A stretch of 64,000 bases of DNA from Natribaculum breve (GTDB lineage: Archaea; Halobacteriota; Halobacteria; Halobacteriales; Natrialbaceae), in assembly GCF_023008585.1 (NCBI RefSeq), contig NZ_CP095390.1, positions 3,273,254 through 3,337,253 of the forward strand, given 5' to 3'. The first letter of the stretch is position 1. Each line of letters opens with the position of its first letter. A program made the translations under genes and the position numbers. Below, piece by piece: positions 44,582 through 54,576 of the stretch. Under the pieces are notes generated by a model that saw only the letters and a list, made by a program, of their open reading frames with translations, was not told the origin of the DNA and ran no database searches.

Positions 44582-46771
44582 TCAGCGACTCGCGTCGATC
44601 GCCTCCCGGGCGGCCTCGAGGTGGCGGCGCTCGACGACGACCTCGTCGGCCCGGTCGTTCGCCTCCTCGGGGCCGTACTCGCTCGCGACCTCGCGGATCG
44701 CCTGCATCGAGGCGTCCCGGACCAGCGCCTGGACGTCCGCCCCGGTGTACCCCTCGAGGTCGGCCGCGAGGTCGGCGAGGTCGACGTCGTCGGCAAGCGG
44801 TTTGCCCCGGGTGTGGACCTCGAGGATCTTCGTTCGCGCGTCGGCGTCGGGTTCGGGCACGAGGACGTGGGTGTCGAGTCGCCCCGGCCGGAGGAGCGCG
44901 GGATCGATGTACTCCTTGCGGTTGGTCGCCGCGAGGACGACGAGGTTGGGGTTCTCGCTCATCCCGTCGAGTTCCGTCAGCAGTTGTGAGACGACCCGTT
45001 CGGTCACCTCGTGGCTCTCACCGCGTGCGGCCGCGATGGCGTCGATCTCGTCGAAGAAGACGATCGAAGGGGCGGCCTGTCTGGCCCGCTCGAACACTTT
45101 CCGGATCGCCTTCTCGGACTCGCCGACGTAGCGGTCGACGATCTCGGGACCGTCGACGTGGACGAAGTTCACGTCCGTCTCGCCGGCCAGCGCGCGTGCG
45201 AGCAGCGTCTTGCCGGTCCCCGGCGGGCCGTAGAGCAAGACGCCCGAGGGCGGGTTCGTGTTCGTCCGCTCGAACAGCCGATCGTAGGTCAGGGGCCACT
45301 CGACGGACTCGCGGAGGGTCGCTTTCGCGTCCTCGAGGCCGCCGACGTCCGAAAAGTCCGTCTCCGGCGACTCGGCGACGTACTCGCGCATCGCGGAGGG
45401 TTCGACCGACGCGAGCGCCGCGTCGAAGTCGGCTTTCGTCACCGCGGGATCGCGGTTCCACGCGGCCCGTTCCTCGGCGTCGGTCGGTCGCCGCCGGATC
45501 GCGGCCATCGCCGCCTCGCTCGCGACCGCGTCGAGGTCCGCCCCGACGAATCCGTGCGTCCGCGCGGCGAGTTTCTCGATCGAGACGTCGTCGGCCAGTG
45601 GCATGCCGCGGGTGTGAACCTGCAGGATCTCGAGTCGGCCTCGTTCGTCGGGGACGCCGATCTGGATCTCCCGGTCGAACCGGCCGCCCCGACGCAGCGC
45701 CGGATCGAGCGTGTCGACGCGGTTCGTCGCCCCGATGACGATCACCTCGCCGCGAGCGTCGAGTCCGTCCATCAGGGTCAGGAGCTGTCCGACGACGCGA
45801 CTCTCGGCGTCGCCGTCGTCGTCTCGAGTGCTCGCGATCGAGTCGATCTCGTCGAAAAAGAGGATCGACGGGGCGTTCTCGCTCGCCTCCTGGAACTTCT
45901 CGCGGAGCCGTTCTTCGCTCTCGCCTTTGTACTTCGACATGATCTCCGGCCCGGAGACCGAGACGAAGTGTGCGTCGACTTCGTTCGCGACTGCGCGGGC
46001 GATCAGCGTCTTGCCGGTCCCCGGCGGGCCGTAGAGCAGGACGCCCGACGGTGGATCGATCCCTAGCCGCTGGAACAGTTCGGGCTCCGACAGCGGCAGT
46101 TCGATCATCTCCCGGACGAGTTCGAGTTCCTCGTCTAAGCCGCCGATGTCCTCGTAGGTGACGCCCGACGTCGTCGAATCGGTTTCGGCGTCGACGTTCC
46201 GGTCGACCGACGGGGACGTACTCGAACTCGAGGCGCTCCCTGTGCGGTCGCCCGTCCGTTCGGTGCCGGAGACGTCGACCGTCGTCGACCCAGTGATGCG
46301 AACGTCACCAGCCGGGTCGGTCTCGAGGACGGTAAACGGCTCCGGGGCGACGCCCTCGATGCGAATCTGTTCGCCCGCTCGGATCGGCCGGTTCCGAAGT
46401 TTCTGGTTTGCGACGCGTTCGGCGAGTCGCGACTCCGCCGCCGACAGCGACGGCGGCGGCGACAGCGTCACCGCCTTCGCCTCCCGGATCGCGGACTGAT
46501 CTGTGGCGCGGACGGTGACGGTGTCGTCGACGTGAACGCCAGCGTTCGCTCGAGTGTCGCCGTCGATCTGGACCACGTTCTCCGGGACGGTGGGATCTGC
46601 GGGCCACATCTTGGCGACGGTGCTCTCTTCGCCTTCGATGACGACGGTGTCGCCGCTGAGAACGCCCAGCTTTCGCCGTGCCATCTCGGGAATGCGGGCG
46701 ACGCCGCGGCCGGCGTCGCGCTTCTCGGCAGCGCGAACGGTGAGAGTAACGCCGACGTCCGACTCGCTCAT
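44582..46771 (-). CDS. cdc48: CDC48/p97-type AAA ATPase
   Basis: This 729-residue protein has an N-terminal CDC48 substrate-binding double-psi barrel ([22 protein letters not shown]) and two AAA modules. Each has Walker A GPPGTGKT and Walker B ([13 protein letters not shown] and [13 protein letters not shown]), with arginine-finger regions [14 protein letters not shown] and [14 protein letters not shown]. It unfolds proteins for the proteasome in archaea. I chose the ATG at 46769-46771, preceded by AAAGGA. The frame stays open far upstream, but that stretch is non-coding by composition. Confidence 0.94.
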   Translation of the reverse strand: MSESDVGVTLTVRAAEKRDAGRGVARIPEMARRKLGVLSGDTVVIEGEESTVAKMWPADPTVPENVVQIDGDTRANAGVHVDDTVTVRATDQSAIREAKAVTLSPPPSLSAAESRLAERVANQKLRNRPIRAGEQIRIEGVAPEPFTVLETDPAGDVRITGSTTVDVSGTERTGDRTGSASSSSTSPSVDRNVDAETDSTTSGVTYEDIGGLDEELELVREMIELPLSEPELFQRLGIDPPSGVLLYGPPGTGKTLIARAVANEVDAHFVSVSGPEIMSKYKGESEERLREKFQEASENAPSILFFDEIDSIASTRDDDGDAESRVVGQLLTLMDGLDARGEVIVIGATNRVDTLDPALRRGGRFDREIQIGVPDERGRLEILQVHTRGMPLADDVSIEKLAARTHGFVGADLDAVASEAAMAAIRRRPTDAEERAAWNRDPAVTKADFDAALASVEPSAMREYVAESPETDFSDVGGLEDAKATLRESVEWPLTYDRLFERTNTNPPSGVLLYGPPGTGKTLLARALAGETDVNFVHVDGPEIVDRYVGESEKAIRKVFERARQAAPSIVFFDEIDAIAAARGESHEVTERVVSQLLTELDGMSENPNLVVLAATNRKEYIDPALLRPGRLDTHVLVPEPDADARTKILEVHTRGKPLADDVDLADLAADLEGYTGADVQALVRDASMQAIREVASEYGPEEANDRADEVVVERRHLEAAREAIDASR

Positions 46772-47273
46772 ATCGATTCCTTTCGGCCCGGTCGTCTTGA
46801 GAATTGCCCCGTCGACGCCGCGGACGTCGGCGATCAGCGTGATTGCAGCAGCCGCTACCTTCCGTGTGTTTAAGAACGTCGTTGTCGAAGTGCATCCTGC
46901 TTCCGGGCGTCCGGAAGCGGGTATGCGAGGGTGGACGGTAGGTGGTGTACACCTCGCATACTGCACACCTTTCAGTGTGCCCCTGACAGTTGTCGCTCCA
47001 AGGTAATCAGTATCTAGTGTACTGTTCACGAAACCGATCGTTCGACCGCCGGAGAAACTGTTTTGCGGACGGCCAGTGGAACGTCGTCCATGGCGGTCCA
47101 GGCCGAGCGAGACGACGCCACGTGGTACGAATGTGAAACCCGTGGGCTGCTTTCGGGGCTGTTGTTCGACGGCCGGTCGGACGCGACACAGCGCGAGAAT
47201 CGGCGTGAGGAGTCGGAGCCGTCGTACATCCAGTGATACGGCCTGCTGTGACGATTCCAGCAGTCCGTACGAA
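46772..47273. other. non-coding region with three adjacent hairpins
   Basis: There is no supported gene in about 500 bases. TATA-like GTTTAAGAAC lies at 46869-46877. It is followed by three perfect inverted repeats: GCTTCCGG-GCGT-CCGGAAGC (46899-46918), GTATGCGAGG...CCTCGCATAC (46921-46961) and GCACAC-CTTTCA-GTGTGC (46963-46980). They sit head to tail without gaps, which suggests a structured RNA or a regulatory/recombination site upstream of the cdc48 gene. Confidence 0.5.
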
Positions 47274-47519
47274 TCACTCGAGGCGGTCGCGGTGGTCGGC
47301 GGCGAGGTCGGCAGCCTGCTGGCGCGTGTGCGTCTCCTCCCAGCGCACCTGCTCGCCGTCGCCGTAGGCCAGCGCCGTCTTGAGTTCGTCACGCAGGATA
47401 CCCGACTCCACGGCGAGGACGGTCCCCTCCCCGTCCCCGAGTTCGTAGACGCCGGGTCGATCCGGCGCGCGGGCGACGGTCTCCCGGTCGAGGTCGCGCC
47501 ACTGTTTTCGAAGCGGCAT
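47274..47519 (-). CDS. small haloarchaeal DUF7508-like protein
   Basis: This 81-residue protein (QWRDLDRETVARAPDRPGVYELGD in the first half) has a GIY-YIG-like opening (GVYELGDGEGTVLAVESGIL) and a helical end (RQQAADLAADHRDRLE). It resembles DUF7508 as I remember it. Without the Arg and Glu of the nuclease core it is not a convincing nuclease. It is immediately downstream of the DUF5796 gene (5 bp), so they form an operon. Confidence 0.75.
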   Translation of the reverse strand: MPLRKQWRDLDRETVARAPDRPGVYELGDGEGTVLAVESGILRDELKTALAYGDGEQVRWEETHTRQQAADLAADHRDRLE

Positions 47520-47524
47520 CGGCG

Positions 47525-47953
47525 TCACTCCTCCGCGACGAGTTCGTAGGCGTGCTCGCTCATCTCGTCTTCCGCGAAGACGAAGACGCGACCGTCGACG
47601 ACCTCGAGGTCCGCCTCGACGAGCACCGAGTAGGCTTCGGTGCTGACCGTGACGCCGGGAAACAGCTCCTCTTCGTCGTCCGACTCGAGCATGACCCGGC
47701 CGACGCCGGTCGACTCCAGGATGTCGTCGTGGGTGTTGCGGTCGTTGACGTACGTCATGACGCCCTCGACGCCGTCGGGGTCGGTGACGAGGACGTGAAC
47801 TTCCTTGCCGGGCGGCGTCTTGATCGCTCCCTCGACGGGTTCGGGGACGCCGTTGTAGAACGTCTCCCGTCCGTCGAGGTACTGAACGACGACGCCACCC
47901 TCGACGAGGTCGACCGAGAGCGTGCTGGGTGCGACGTTCGAGCGCGTACTCAT
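47525..47953 (-). CDS. DUF5796 family protein
   Basis: This 142-residue soluble acidic protein begins MSTRSNVAPSTLSVDLVEGGVVVQYLDGRE. The later part contains NGVPEPVEGAIKTPPGKEVHVLVTD and HDDILESTGVGRVMLES. The conserved haloarchaeal family DUF5796 has this layout; the function is unknown. The start is the ATG at 47951-47953. The gene is divergent from shikimate kinase. Confidence 0.82.
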   Translation of the reverse strand: MSTRSNVAPSTLSVDLVEGGVVVQYLDGRETFYNGVPEPVEGAIKTPPGKEVHVLVTDPDGVEGVMTYVNDRNTHDDILESTGVGRVMLESDDEEELFPGVTVSTEAYSVLVEADLEVVDGRVFVFAEDEMSEHAYELVAEE

Positions 47954-48081
47954 AGCCGGCGATTGCACGCGAACTGGCAAAAGCCGACCGTTCTCCTGCC
48001 GTCCCGTTCCGGACCGCCCCGACTGCGGCTATAACCGCACGGATCGCCACTCGTAAATAGCCGCTGTGAGCAAGTCTGCAT

Positions 48082-48950
<869 letters not shown>

Positions 48951-48954
<4 letters not shown>

Positions 48955-49274
48955 CTCGAGACACGACGGAGACTGACGCGGAATCGACAGACTGGGACAC
49001 AGACGAGATGGACCTCGAAGACCTGCGCGAGGAGATCCAAGGGATCGACCGCGACATCGTCGAACTCATCGCGCGTCGGACGTACGTCGCGGATTCGATC
49101 GCACATGTCAAGGAGGCTCGAGGACTCCCGACGACGGACGAGAAACAGGAAGAACGGGTGATGGAACGAGCGGGCGAGAACGCCGAACATTTCGACGTCG
49201 ACTCGAACCTCGTGAAAGCGATCTTCCGGCTGCTCATCGAACTGAACAAGGTGGAGCAGCGAGAGAATCGGTAA
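48951..49274 (+). CDS. chorismate mutase (AroQ type)
   Basis: This 107-residue all-helical protein has an acidic N-terminal tail, then the AroQ fold: MDLEDLREEIQGIDRDIVELIARRTYVADSIAHVKEARG with conserved Arg, Lys and Asp positions, and LVKAIFRLLIELNKVEQ at the end. It converts chorismate to prephenate for phenylalanine and tyrosine. It is translationally coupled to shikimate kinase. Confidence 0.92.
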
Positions 49275-49289
49275 CAGCGGCTCTACCGA

Positions 49290-49440
49290 AAGATTCCCGT
49301 TGGTATGACCGCACTCGTTGAACTCCGGTGTTGAACCGACAGGAAACACAGCGTTTCAGCGTCTTTCACATCGTGTTTCTCGCGGAGTTCGACCAGCAAA
49401 TCGAGGCGAGTGCTGTCGTTCGCGTTGAATTGATCCTGGC
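49290..49440 (-). pseudogene. probable remnant of an insertion-sequence transposase
   Basis: A minus-strand stretch with no start or stop encodes QDQFNANDSTRLDLLVELRE followed by KHDVKDAETLCFLSV. This reads like the middle of a haloarchaeal DDE transposase (the segment LLxELxEKHDVxDAExLVD is familiar from haloarchaeal insertion sequences). It breaks off on both sides. The identification is by pattern memory only. Confidence 0.35.
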
Positions 49441-49537
49441 GTGAACACATCGAATTCCGTCCGCCTCGCTCTCAGATCGGAGCTGAAAGCGCCGTCAGAG
49501 CCGAAAAGACTTGGTGTCGTACCCTGTCCACCACCAC

Positions 49538-50515
49538 ATGGTAACGATACTCAGCGAGGCCGACGTCGCGGCGGTGTTCGACGTCGAGATGCTCCTCGCC
49601 CCGGTCGAGAACGCGTTGATCAAACAGGCGGCAGGAGAGGTCGAACGACCCGATCGACCCCACTTCTCCGTCGGCGCTGGACTCGAGTCCGACGATCCGC
49701 TCGGGACGGGGCTGACGATGCCCGCGTACATCCACGGCGAGCGGTTTTACGCGACCAAACTGGTGAGCGTCCACGAAGGGAACGAATCGCGGGACCTCCC
49801 GACAGTTCAGGCACAGATCGTCCTGACCGACGCGACGACCGGCCGCCCGGTGGCGTTCCTGGCCGGTACGCGAATCACCAACGGTCGTACCGGGTGTATC
49901 GGCGGTCTCGCCGCCAGGACGCTCGCGTCGAATCCAGTCCGATTGGCCGTCATCGGCGCCGGTGCACAGGCACGCTGGCAGACGCGCGCGATCGCGGCGA
50001 CGTCCACGCTCGAGGAAGTCCGCATCTACTCGCCCAGCGAGTCGAAACGCGAGTGTGCAAGCGAGCTTCGTGACGAGGGTATCCCGGCGACAGCCGCCGA
50101 AACTGCCGCCGACGCGGTCGACGGTGCGACGGTGGTCGTGACGGCCACGACGAGCACCGACCCCGTCTTTCCCGCGTCGGCGCTCTCGGACGCCGAACTC
50201 GTCGTCGCCGTCGGCGCGTACACCGAAGCAATGCAAGAACTCGAACCCGCCGTCGTCGACCGAGCGACGCGACTCGTCGCGGACGTCCCCGACGAGGCTG
50301 CAGCCACCGGCGACGTCGCGGGGACGTCGTACGCCGCAGCGGACTTCGACCCGCTCGGCGACGCGCTCGCCGACGACGCGGCGGAACCGCTCGAGGGTGG
50401 TTACGTCCTCCTCGAGAGCGTTGGGAGTGCCGTCCTCGACCTCGCGGCGGCGACGACGGTCTACGACCTGGCCCGCACGGAGGGAATCGGTACGTCGGTC
50501 CCGCTGACGGAGTGA
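49538..50515 (+). CDS. ornithine cyclodeaminase / mu-crystallin family protein
   Basis: This 325-residue NAD(P)-dependent enzyme family includes ornithine cyclodeaminase and alanine dehydrogenase. The N-terminal half binds substrate (PAYIHGERFYATKLVSVHEGNESRDLPTVQAQIVLTDATTG), with the family lysine in TKLVS. The Rossmann fold is RLAVIGAGAQARWQTRAI. The later VDGATVVVTATTSTDPVF fits too. The true substrate is open. I chose the ATG at 49538, which begins the conserved MVTILSEADV. The gene ends ~100 bp before the tRNA. Confidence 0.9.
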   Translation: MVTILSEADVAAVFDVEMLLAPVENALIKQAAGEVERPDRPHFSVGAGLESDDPLGTGLTMPAYIHGERFYATKLVSVHEGNESRDLPTVQAQIVLTDATTGRPVAFLAGTRITNGRTGCIGGLAARTLASNPVRLAVIGAGAQARWQTRAIAATSTLEEVRIYSPSESKRECASELRDEGIPATAAETAADAVDGATVVVTATTSTDPVFPASALSDAELVVAVGAYTEAMQELEPAVVDRATRLVADVPDEAAATGDVAGTSYAAADFDPLGDALADDAAEPLEGGYVLLESVGSAVLDLAAATTVYDLARTEGIGTSVPLTE

Positions 50516-50585
50516 GGTTGAGTCGGGCGAACCACTGGCAGTGCGCGACTCGAGAGCGGGGGACACTGGCGGTGGAAACCAATGA

Positions 50586-50595
50586 GTTTAAAATA
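50586..50595 (+). promoter_or_regulatory. TATA box of the tRNA-Arg gene
   Basis: GTTTAAAATA lies about 29 bases upstream of the mature tRNA 5' end, the usual distance for haloarchaeal tRNA promoters. Confidence 0.7.
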
Positions 50596-50619
50596 CTCCT
50601 CACCAGAGTAAGCAGTGCA

Positions 50620-50694
50620 GGGCGCTTAGCTCAGTCTGGACAGAGTGCTTGGCTTCGGACCAAGTTGTCGCGGGTTCAAATCCTGCAGCGCCCA
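50620..50694 (+). tRNA. tRNA-Arg (anticodon TCG)
   Basis: 75 bases fold as a full cloverleaf. The acceptor GGGCGCT pairs with AGCGCCC, with discriminator A. The D arm is AGCTCAGTCTGGACAGAG-type. The anticodon stem CTTGG/CCAAG holds the loop CTTCGGA, whose anticodon TCG reads CGA. The T arm is GCGGGTTCAAATCCTGC. No intron is present and CCA is not encoded. Everything to the right has viral character, so the 3' end is the likely attachment site of the integrated element. Confidence 0.95.
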
Positions 50695-50868
50695 CTCGCA
50701 GACGGCTTGGTTCTCAACTAACTCTATTTCCCCTGTAGAGAGGTCAGAGTATCGATTTTCAACGTATTCGGTGTGTGATCGAGAGGGGCCAGAATCTGAT
50801 CCCAACGGGGAACGGGTTGCGGCCCCGTCACGTCGTGCGATTCTGTTCACAAACGCGGGGTGGTCGGC

Positions 50869-51099
50869 GTGACGGTCTCACCGTGGCCGTCGACGGACCA
50901 CTCGACCTGCCTCCACTGTGGAGCCCACGTCACCGACCGGTTCCGGCGCGTCTTCGGTGACGATCGCGACCGCGCCCACCGCTGTGGCGAGTGCGATAGC
51001 TACGCTCGGTTGAACCGCGGGTCCGCTGCTGGCGTCGACGTCGCGATCCCGGACCCGGAGACGTCGCCCGGCCGTCACGGAGGTGAGCCAGATGCGTGA
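50869..51099 (+). CDS. small zinc-ribbon protein (DUF7563-like)
   Basis: The protein has 76 residues from the GTG at 50869, with GGGGTGG just upstream; a GTG at 50860 is also possible. Two CxxC pairs form a zinc ribbon: STCLHCGAHVTDRFRRVFGD and AHRCGECDSYARL. This arrangement matches DUF7563 as I recall it, common in haloarchaeal viruses and proviruses. It probably binds nucleic acid. The stop overlaps the next ATG region. Confidence 0.75.
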   Translation: MTVSPWPSTDHSTCLHCGAHVTDRFRRVFGDDRDRAHRCGECDSYARLNRGSAAGVDVAIPDPETSPGRHGGEPDA

Positions 51100-51223
51100 G
51101 GCGTTCGTCCCCGCGAGTCGCCTCTACGACGTCCGGAGCGGGAACCGGATCGCTCACCCTGCCCGACAGGCGAGCGACGACGACGTCCGGCGTGCCCTCG
51201 AGGTCCGAGGTGAGTCGGCGTGA
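51092..51223 (+). CDS. 43-residue viral hypothetical protein
   Basis: The ORF encodes MREAFVPASRLYDVRSGNRI and a helical end (DDDVRRALEVRGESA). It overlaps the zinc-ribbon gene by 8 bp and the next gene by GTGA. GGAGGTGAG lies just upstream of its ATG. Strong Shine-Dalgarno placement in a gapless series supports coding. No family is recognised. Confidence 0.6.
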   Translation: MREAFVPASRLYDVRSGNRIAHPARQASDDDVRRALEVRGESA

Positions 51224-51444
51224 GCCGTCGCGTCGAACGCCCGGACTGGCCTCGCGAAGAGCGACACCGCCTCGAGGAAGCCCTGTTTCGAGCGCGACAC
51301 TGGCAGCAGATCGAGCCTCACAAGACGTCGTTCTGGGAAACGTTCGACCAGAACCTGCTGGCGCATTATCCTCACTGTCGCTTCGAAGAACGCGACGATC
51401 AGCTGCAGCTCACCGACTTCACGTCCGGAGGTGAGCCAGCGTGA
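51220..51444 (+). CDS. 74-residue viral hypothetical protein
   Basis: The GTG start overlaps the previous stop (GTGA) and GAGGTGAG lies 8-10 bases upstream. The sequence is helical and aromatic (RHRLEEALFRARHWQQIEPH, then FWETFDQNLLAHYPHCRF). The end overlaps the next gene by four bases. No known family. Confidence 0.7.
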   Translation: MSRRVERPDWPREERHRLEEALFRARHWQQIEPHKTSFWETFDQNLLAHYPHCRFEERDDQLQLTDFTSGGEPA

Positions 51445-51740
51445 GTTCCGGTGTCGAGCACGCCGACCAGGACGAGCGCGACCTCGAGGCAGAACTCGAG
51501 AGCGCAACTGCCGGTCACGTGGGCATTCCCGTCGACGCGATCTGTGTGGGCTGCCGACAGACGCGCGTCAAGCGCGCGAATCCCGAGGAGATGGGCCAGC
51601 ATCCCCAGGTCGATCCCACCACCCTGGAGGCTGAAGACCTCACCTCGTTCAAGCACGTCTGTCATCGCTGCGAGGAAGCGACCTGGTGGAATCCAGTCGC
51701 GGTGCTCACTGGCCTCGTGGAGTTGGAACGAGGTGAGTAG
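51441..51740 (+). CDS. 99-residue zinc-binding viral hypothetical protein
   Basis: The protein carries ICVGCRQTRVKRANPEEMG and HVCHRCEEATWWNP, two CxxC pairs ~45 residues apart, suggesting a zinc finger. The N-terminus is acidic. It starts at a GTG with GGAGGTGAG upstream and is tightly packed against the 539-aa gene (3-base gap). Confidence 0.72.
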   Translation: MSSGVEHADQDERDLEAELESATAGHVGIPVDAICVGCRQTRVKRANPEEMGQHPQVDPTTLEAEDLTSFKHVCHRCEEATWWNPVAVLTGLVELERGE

Positions 51741-51742
51741 CG

Positions 51743-53362
51743 GTGTCGCAAGTCGAGACGACGCCACACGAGATCGAGGGCCGCTGGAAGTGGCCCGACT
51801 GGGGCCGCGGTCCCTACGACGCGCTCTCGTCGGTCATGCTTGGCACTCCCTTCGAGGGCTACCTCGAGATCGACGTTGAGGTCGACGGCGAACCCTGGCA
51901 CCTCGAGGTCCGATATAGCAAGTCGGGGATCGCACCCCGGCTGTCGGACGGGATCAACGCCGAACGCCTCTACGAATGGGACATCGTCGGCCGTGGCCGC
52001 GGTGAGCGGAAAGCATCGTACAACGTTTCCCCGCGGTTTCCGAACATGCGCCACTGGGAGAGTGGTGAGCCGCTGCGACTCCCGTGGGAGAATCAGGTCG
52101 GTGAAGTCGAAGGCGTCGACGTCGAGTTCCACACGAGCAACATCGAACCCGACCGCGGCCTCGAGCTCCTCCCCGAGTTCGTCGCAGCCGTGTTCGACCA
52201 CGCGGGCGAGCGGGTTCACCCTGAGTATTTCCGGACCGACCCGCACCCCGCGAGCACGATGTGGGCGTACGAGCGGTACGTCCGAATCCGTCGCAGGTGG
52301 GCGCGAAAACTCTCGTCGGCCGGTGTCCTCCAGAAGGTCACGCACTACCTCTCCGACCTCGAGGGCGTCAAAGCCGAGTTGAAGATCGACAACGAGGAGG
52401 TCATCAACCACCAGAACCGCCTCGTCTTAGGTCCGACGGCGGCCAACGAACTCCTCCCCGGACACACCTACGGCCGCAAACTCGAGATCTACCAGCTGGC
52501 CGATCCGGACGCGGTGTCGAAAGACCACCCGTCGTATCACCCGAAGGTCGAAGTCCTGGTGAACAAGTCGATGAACGACGGCCAGGCATGGGCATGGGCC
52601 GATCGTCACGAGGTGACCGAGCAGATCGAGGAGACGCTACTGAACGCGCTTCACTGGGAAGACATCCCGCTTGGTCCCGACGGAAACGGTGTCTACGTCT
52701 CTGACGCTCACTTCGCTGCCACCGGGCGAGACGACGGCGTCGAACTCTACGAAGATCCGACGCCGCGCCTCGAGGCGAAGACGGACCACCTCCTGGTGAC
52801 GACGCTGCGAGACATGGGCGAGACCGCCCGCGACGTCACCGAGGCGGTCGCCGTCGACGGCGGGGCGACGGTCGACGATCTCGCCGACCAGCTGGGGAAA
52901 CACCCCGCGACGATCTACCGGGCGATCGAAGATCTCGGTGACATTCTCGAACTCGACCAGGGCGACGTCTCGTTTCGCGTTCGGAAGTATCGCGACGAAC
53001 TCCGGGCGCTCGTCGAGTCTGCCGAGTACGCGATCGAGAGTTTCGCCGATCGCATCCAGCACGTGATGGGCCTCGCCGATCACATCGCCGAATCCTCACC
53101 CTTCCAAAAGTGGCTCGCCGAGAACGGCGCCGACCTCGAGTTCGACCAGGAGGGCAACCCCGAGCGCATTCGAATCGACACGATCCTTTCGAGGCTCAAG
53201 TCCAGTAGCTTCGAGAACATCCAGACCATCGCCACCGAAGCCCTCGAGAAGTGGACGAAGTCGGGCAACGATCCGGCACTTCTTCGCCGGGCGCAGCTGA
53301 CCTGGAAGACGCCAGGCGGCGGCACCGAAGCCGGATTCGTCGGCGCTGTCGCCGACCGCTAA
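51743..53362 (+). CDS. 539-residue viral protein, probable replication initiator (DUF7845-like)
   Basis: This is the largest gene of the rightward block. It starts at a GTG preceded by GAGGTGAG. The N-terminal ~330 residues (WKWPDWGRGPYDALSSVMLG, then TMWAYERYVRIRRRWARKL) are unlike rolling-circle Rep proteins: I see no HUH motif and no second catalytic tyrosine pattern. A winged-helix segment (ATVDDLADQLGKHPATIYRAIEDLG) lies around 370-400, followed by a helical C-terminus. I recall the domain as DUF7845. The replication role is inferred from position next to a palindrome-rich region. Confidence 0.65.
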   Translation: MSQVETTPHEIEGRWKWPDWGRGPYDALSSVMLGTPFEGYLEIDVEVDGEPWHLEVRYSKSGIAPRLSDGINAERLYEWDIVGRGRGERKASYNVSPRFPNMRHWESGEPLRLPWENQVGEVEGVDVEFHTSNIEPDRGLELLPEFVAAVFDHAGERVHPEYFRTDPHPASTMWAYERYVRIRRRWARKLSSAGVLQKVTHYLSDLEGVKAELKIDNEEVINHQNRLVLGPTAANELLPGHTYGRKLEIYQLADPDAVSKDHPSYHPKVEVLVNKSMNDGQAWAWADRHEVTEQIEETLLNALHWEDIPLGPDGNGVYVSDAHFAATGRDDGVELYEDPTPRLEAKTDHLLVTTLRDMGETARDVTEAVAVDGGATVDDLADQLGKHPATIYRAIEDLGDILELDQGDVSFRVRKYRDELRALVESAEYAIESFADRIQHVMGLADHIAESSPFQKWLAENGADLEFDQEGNPERIRIDTILSRLKSSSFENIQTIATEALEKWTKSGNDPALLRRAQLTWKTPGGGTEAGFVGAVADR

Positions 53363-53721
53363 ACCGGCCCCAGTAGTGGCAACGCTTTTCGATTACTTCT
53401 TTTCAGAAAGTCAGATTGGATTAGAGGCGAGTGTATGCAACTTTGGTTGTTCTCTAGGCGGCGGGGCCACCCTCGCCGGCGCGATCGCGCCGCGACGCCT
53501 GCGGGTCGGATTCGCGCTTCGCGCGAACCGCCCCTTGGCGGGTGTCGCCAAGGCGACAGCGCCAAAAAATACAGCGCCCCCTCCCCACCTTTGCGCGAAA
53601 ATCTCCAGTTGAAGCACATGAAATAGGGGTTGACCCTGTGTTCAATGACATCATAACATAAGAGGACAGAATGGAGAAAATATTACTAATACACACCTCT
53701 TGCTCAGTAGTATCTGAACCC
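53363..53721. other. palindrome-rich non-coding region, candidate replication origin
   Basis: An AT-rich stretch (53381-53440) is followed by GC palindromes: GGCGCGATCGCGCC (53478-53491), TTCGCGC-TTC-GCGCGAA (53511-53527) and TGTCGCC-AA-GGCGACA (53543-53558), then an A-tract. No convincing frame is present. It lies right after the probable replication gene and before the AT-rich HNH gene. A terminator role is also possible. Confidence 0.5.
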
Positions 53722-54576
53722 ATGAAAATATCTGAGGATGAACTGTTAAGTGAACTTCAAAGGCTAGGTGAAAAGCTTAGTAGAACACCCAAGATGACAG
53801 ACATGGACTCTGATGGAAAATATTCATCTGCAACCTATCAGAGACGATTCGACGGCTGGACAAATGCGCTTGTTGAAGCCGGGTTTGAGCCTAATCGTGC
53901 CAAAGGCCTCTCTAAAGACTATCTTGAAAGAGAACTTCGAGAACTGGCGGAAGATCTTGGTCGTCCTCCGTCAGAGTTAGATATTCGTAATGAAAGTGTG
54001 TTTGCTCCTGAGACCTACCGTCAGCGGTATGGTTCAACAGCCGACGCTCGAGAAGCTGCAGGCCTATTACGAAATCCAGATTACGATGAAATAAATAAAG
54101 TGGAGACCGATTCACTAATTCTTGCACTGTATGATCTGGCACAGCAGCTTGGAAGACCACCAACTGCTAGTGAGATTAATAGAAGTTGCGAATACTCCAC
54201 TAGTACATATGTACGAAGGTTCGGTTCCGTTAAAAAAGCTCGAAAAGCTGCAGGGCTCGCAAAAGATGCTAATAAACCACAGCCAAGCCGAATAAACCCT
54301 GATCTTCTTCTTCAGGAACTTAGACGTTTAGCAGTAGAACTAGGACGACCACCAAGGTCAACTGACGTACAAGATATTAGTCAATATTCCAGAGGTGTCT
54401 ATGAGAATCACTTTGATTCTTGGCAAGAAGCGATAGAATCAGCTGGCCTGATGTATTTTGATAAGTCTGGCCAACATAATCCAAATTGGAAGGATGGTAG
54501 TTCAGAATACTATTATGGAAAAAGTTGGGAGGAAAAACGAGAAGAGGCCCTTGAAAGGGATAAGGTAGTTGGATAG
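53722..54576 (+). pseudogene. N-terminal part of HNH homing-endonuclease-like gene, interrupted by IS66-type element
   Basis: The fragment has four repeats of ~55 residues of the homing-endonuclease-associated kind: LxELxRLxxxLGRxP then YSSxTYxRRFDGWxxALxxAG (for example LGRPPTASEINRSCEYSTST). The native frame ends at codon GAT 54559-54561; the last residues KVVG are IS sequence. The gene is AT-rich (A/T-ending codons), unlike everything around it, which implies recent acquisition. I chose the ATG at 53722, following TATA-like AAATATTAC; an ATG at 53671 is also open. The C-terminal HNH domain is at 56147-56356. Confidence 0.8.
54557..54564 (+). repeat. left target-site duplication of the IS66-type element
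   Basis: GGGATAAG here corresponds to GGGATAAT at 56142-56149, differing at the last base only. An 8-bp duplication is typical of the IS66 family. Confidence 0.7.

Noticed and set aside
46965..47012. Possible tRNA or att remnant near the three hairpins
   Set aside because: There is no T-loop GTTCRANNC pattern and no acceptor pairing; the stems do not form a cloverleaf.
44582..47392. Extended 936-codon version of the CDC48 gene
   Set aside because: The upstream ~200 codons cross hairpins and have non-native codon use; the CDC48 N-domain begins at 46771.
53376..53626. Several short overlapping frames in the palindrome-rich region
   Set aside because: They are low-complexity translations of inverted repeats, without start signals or similarity.
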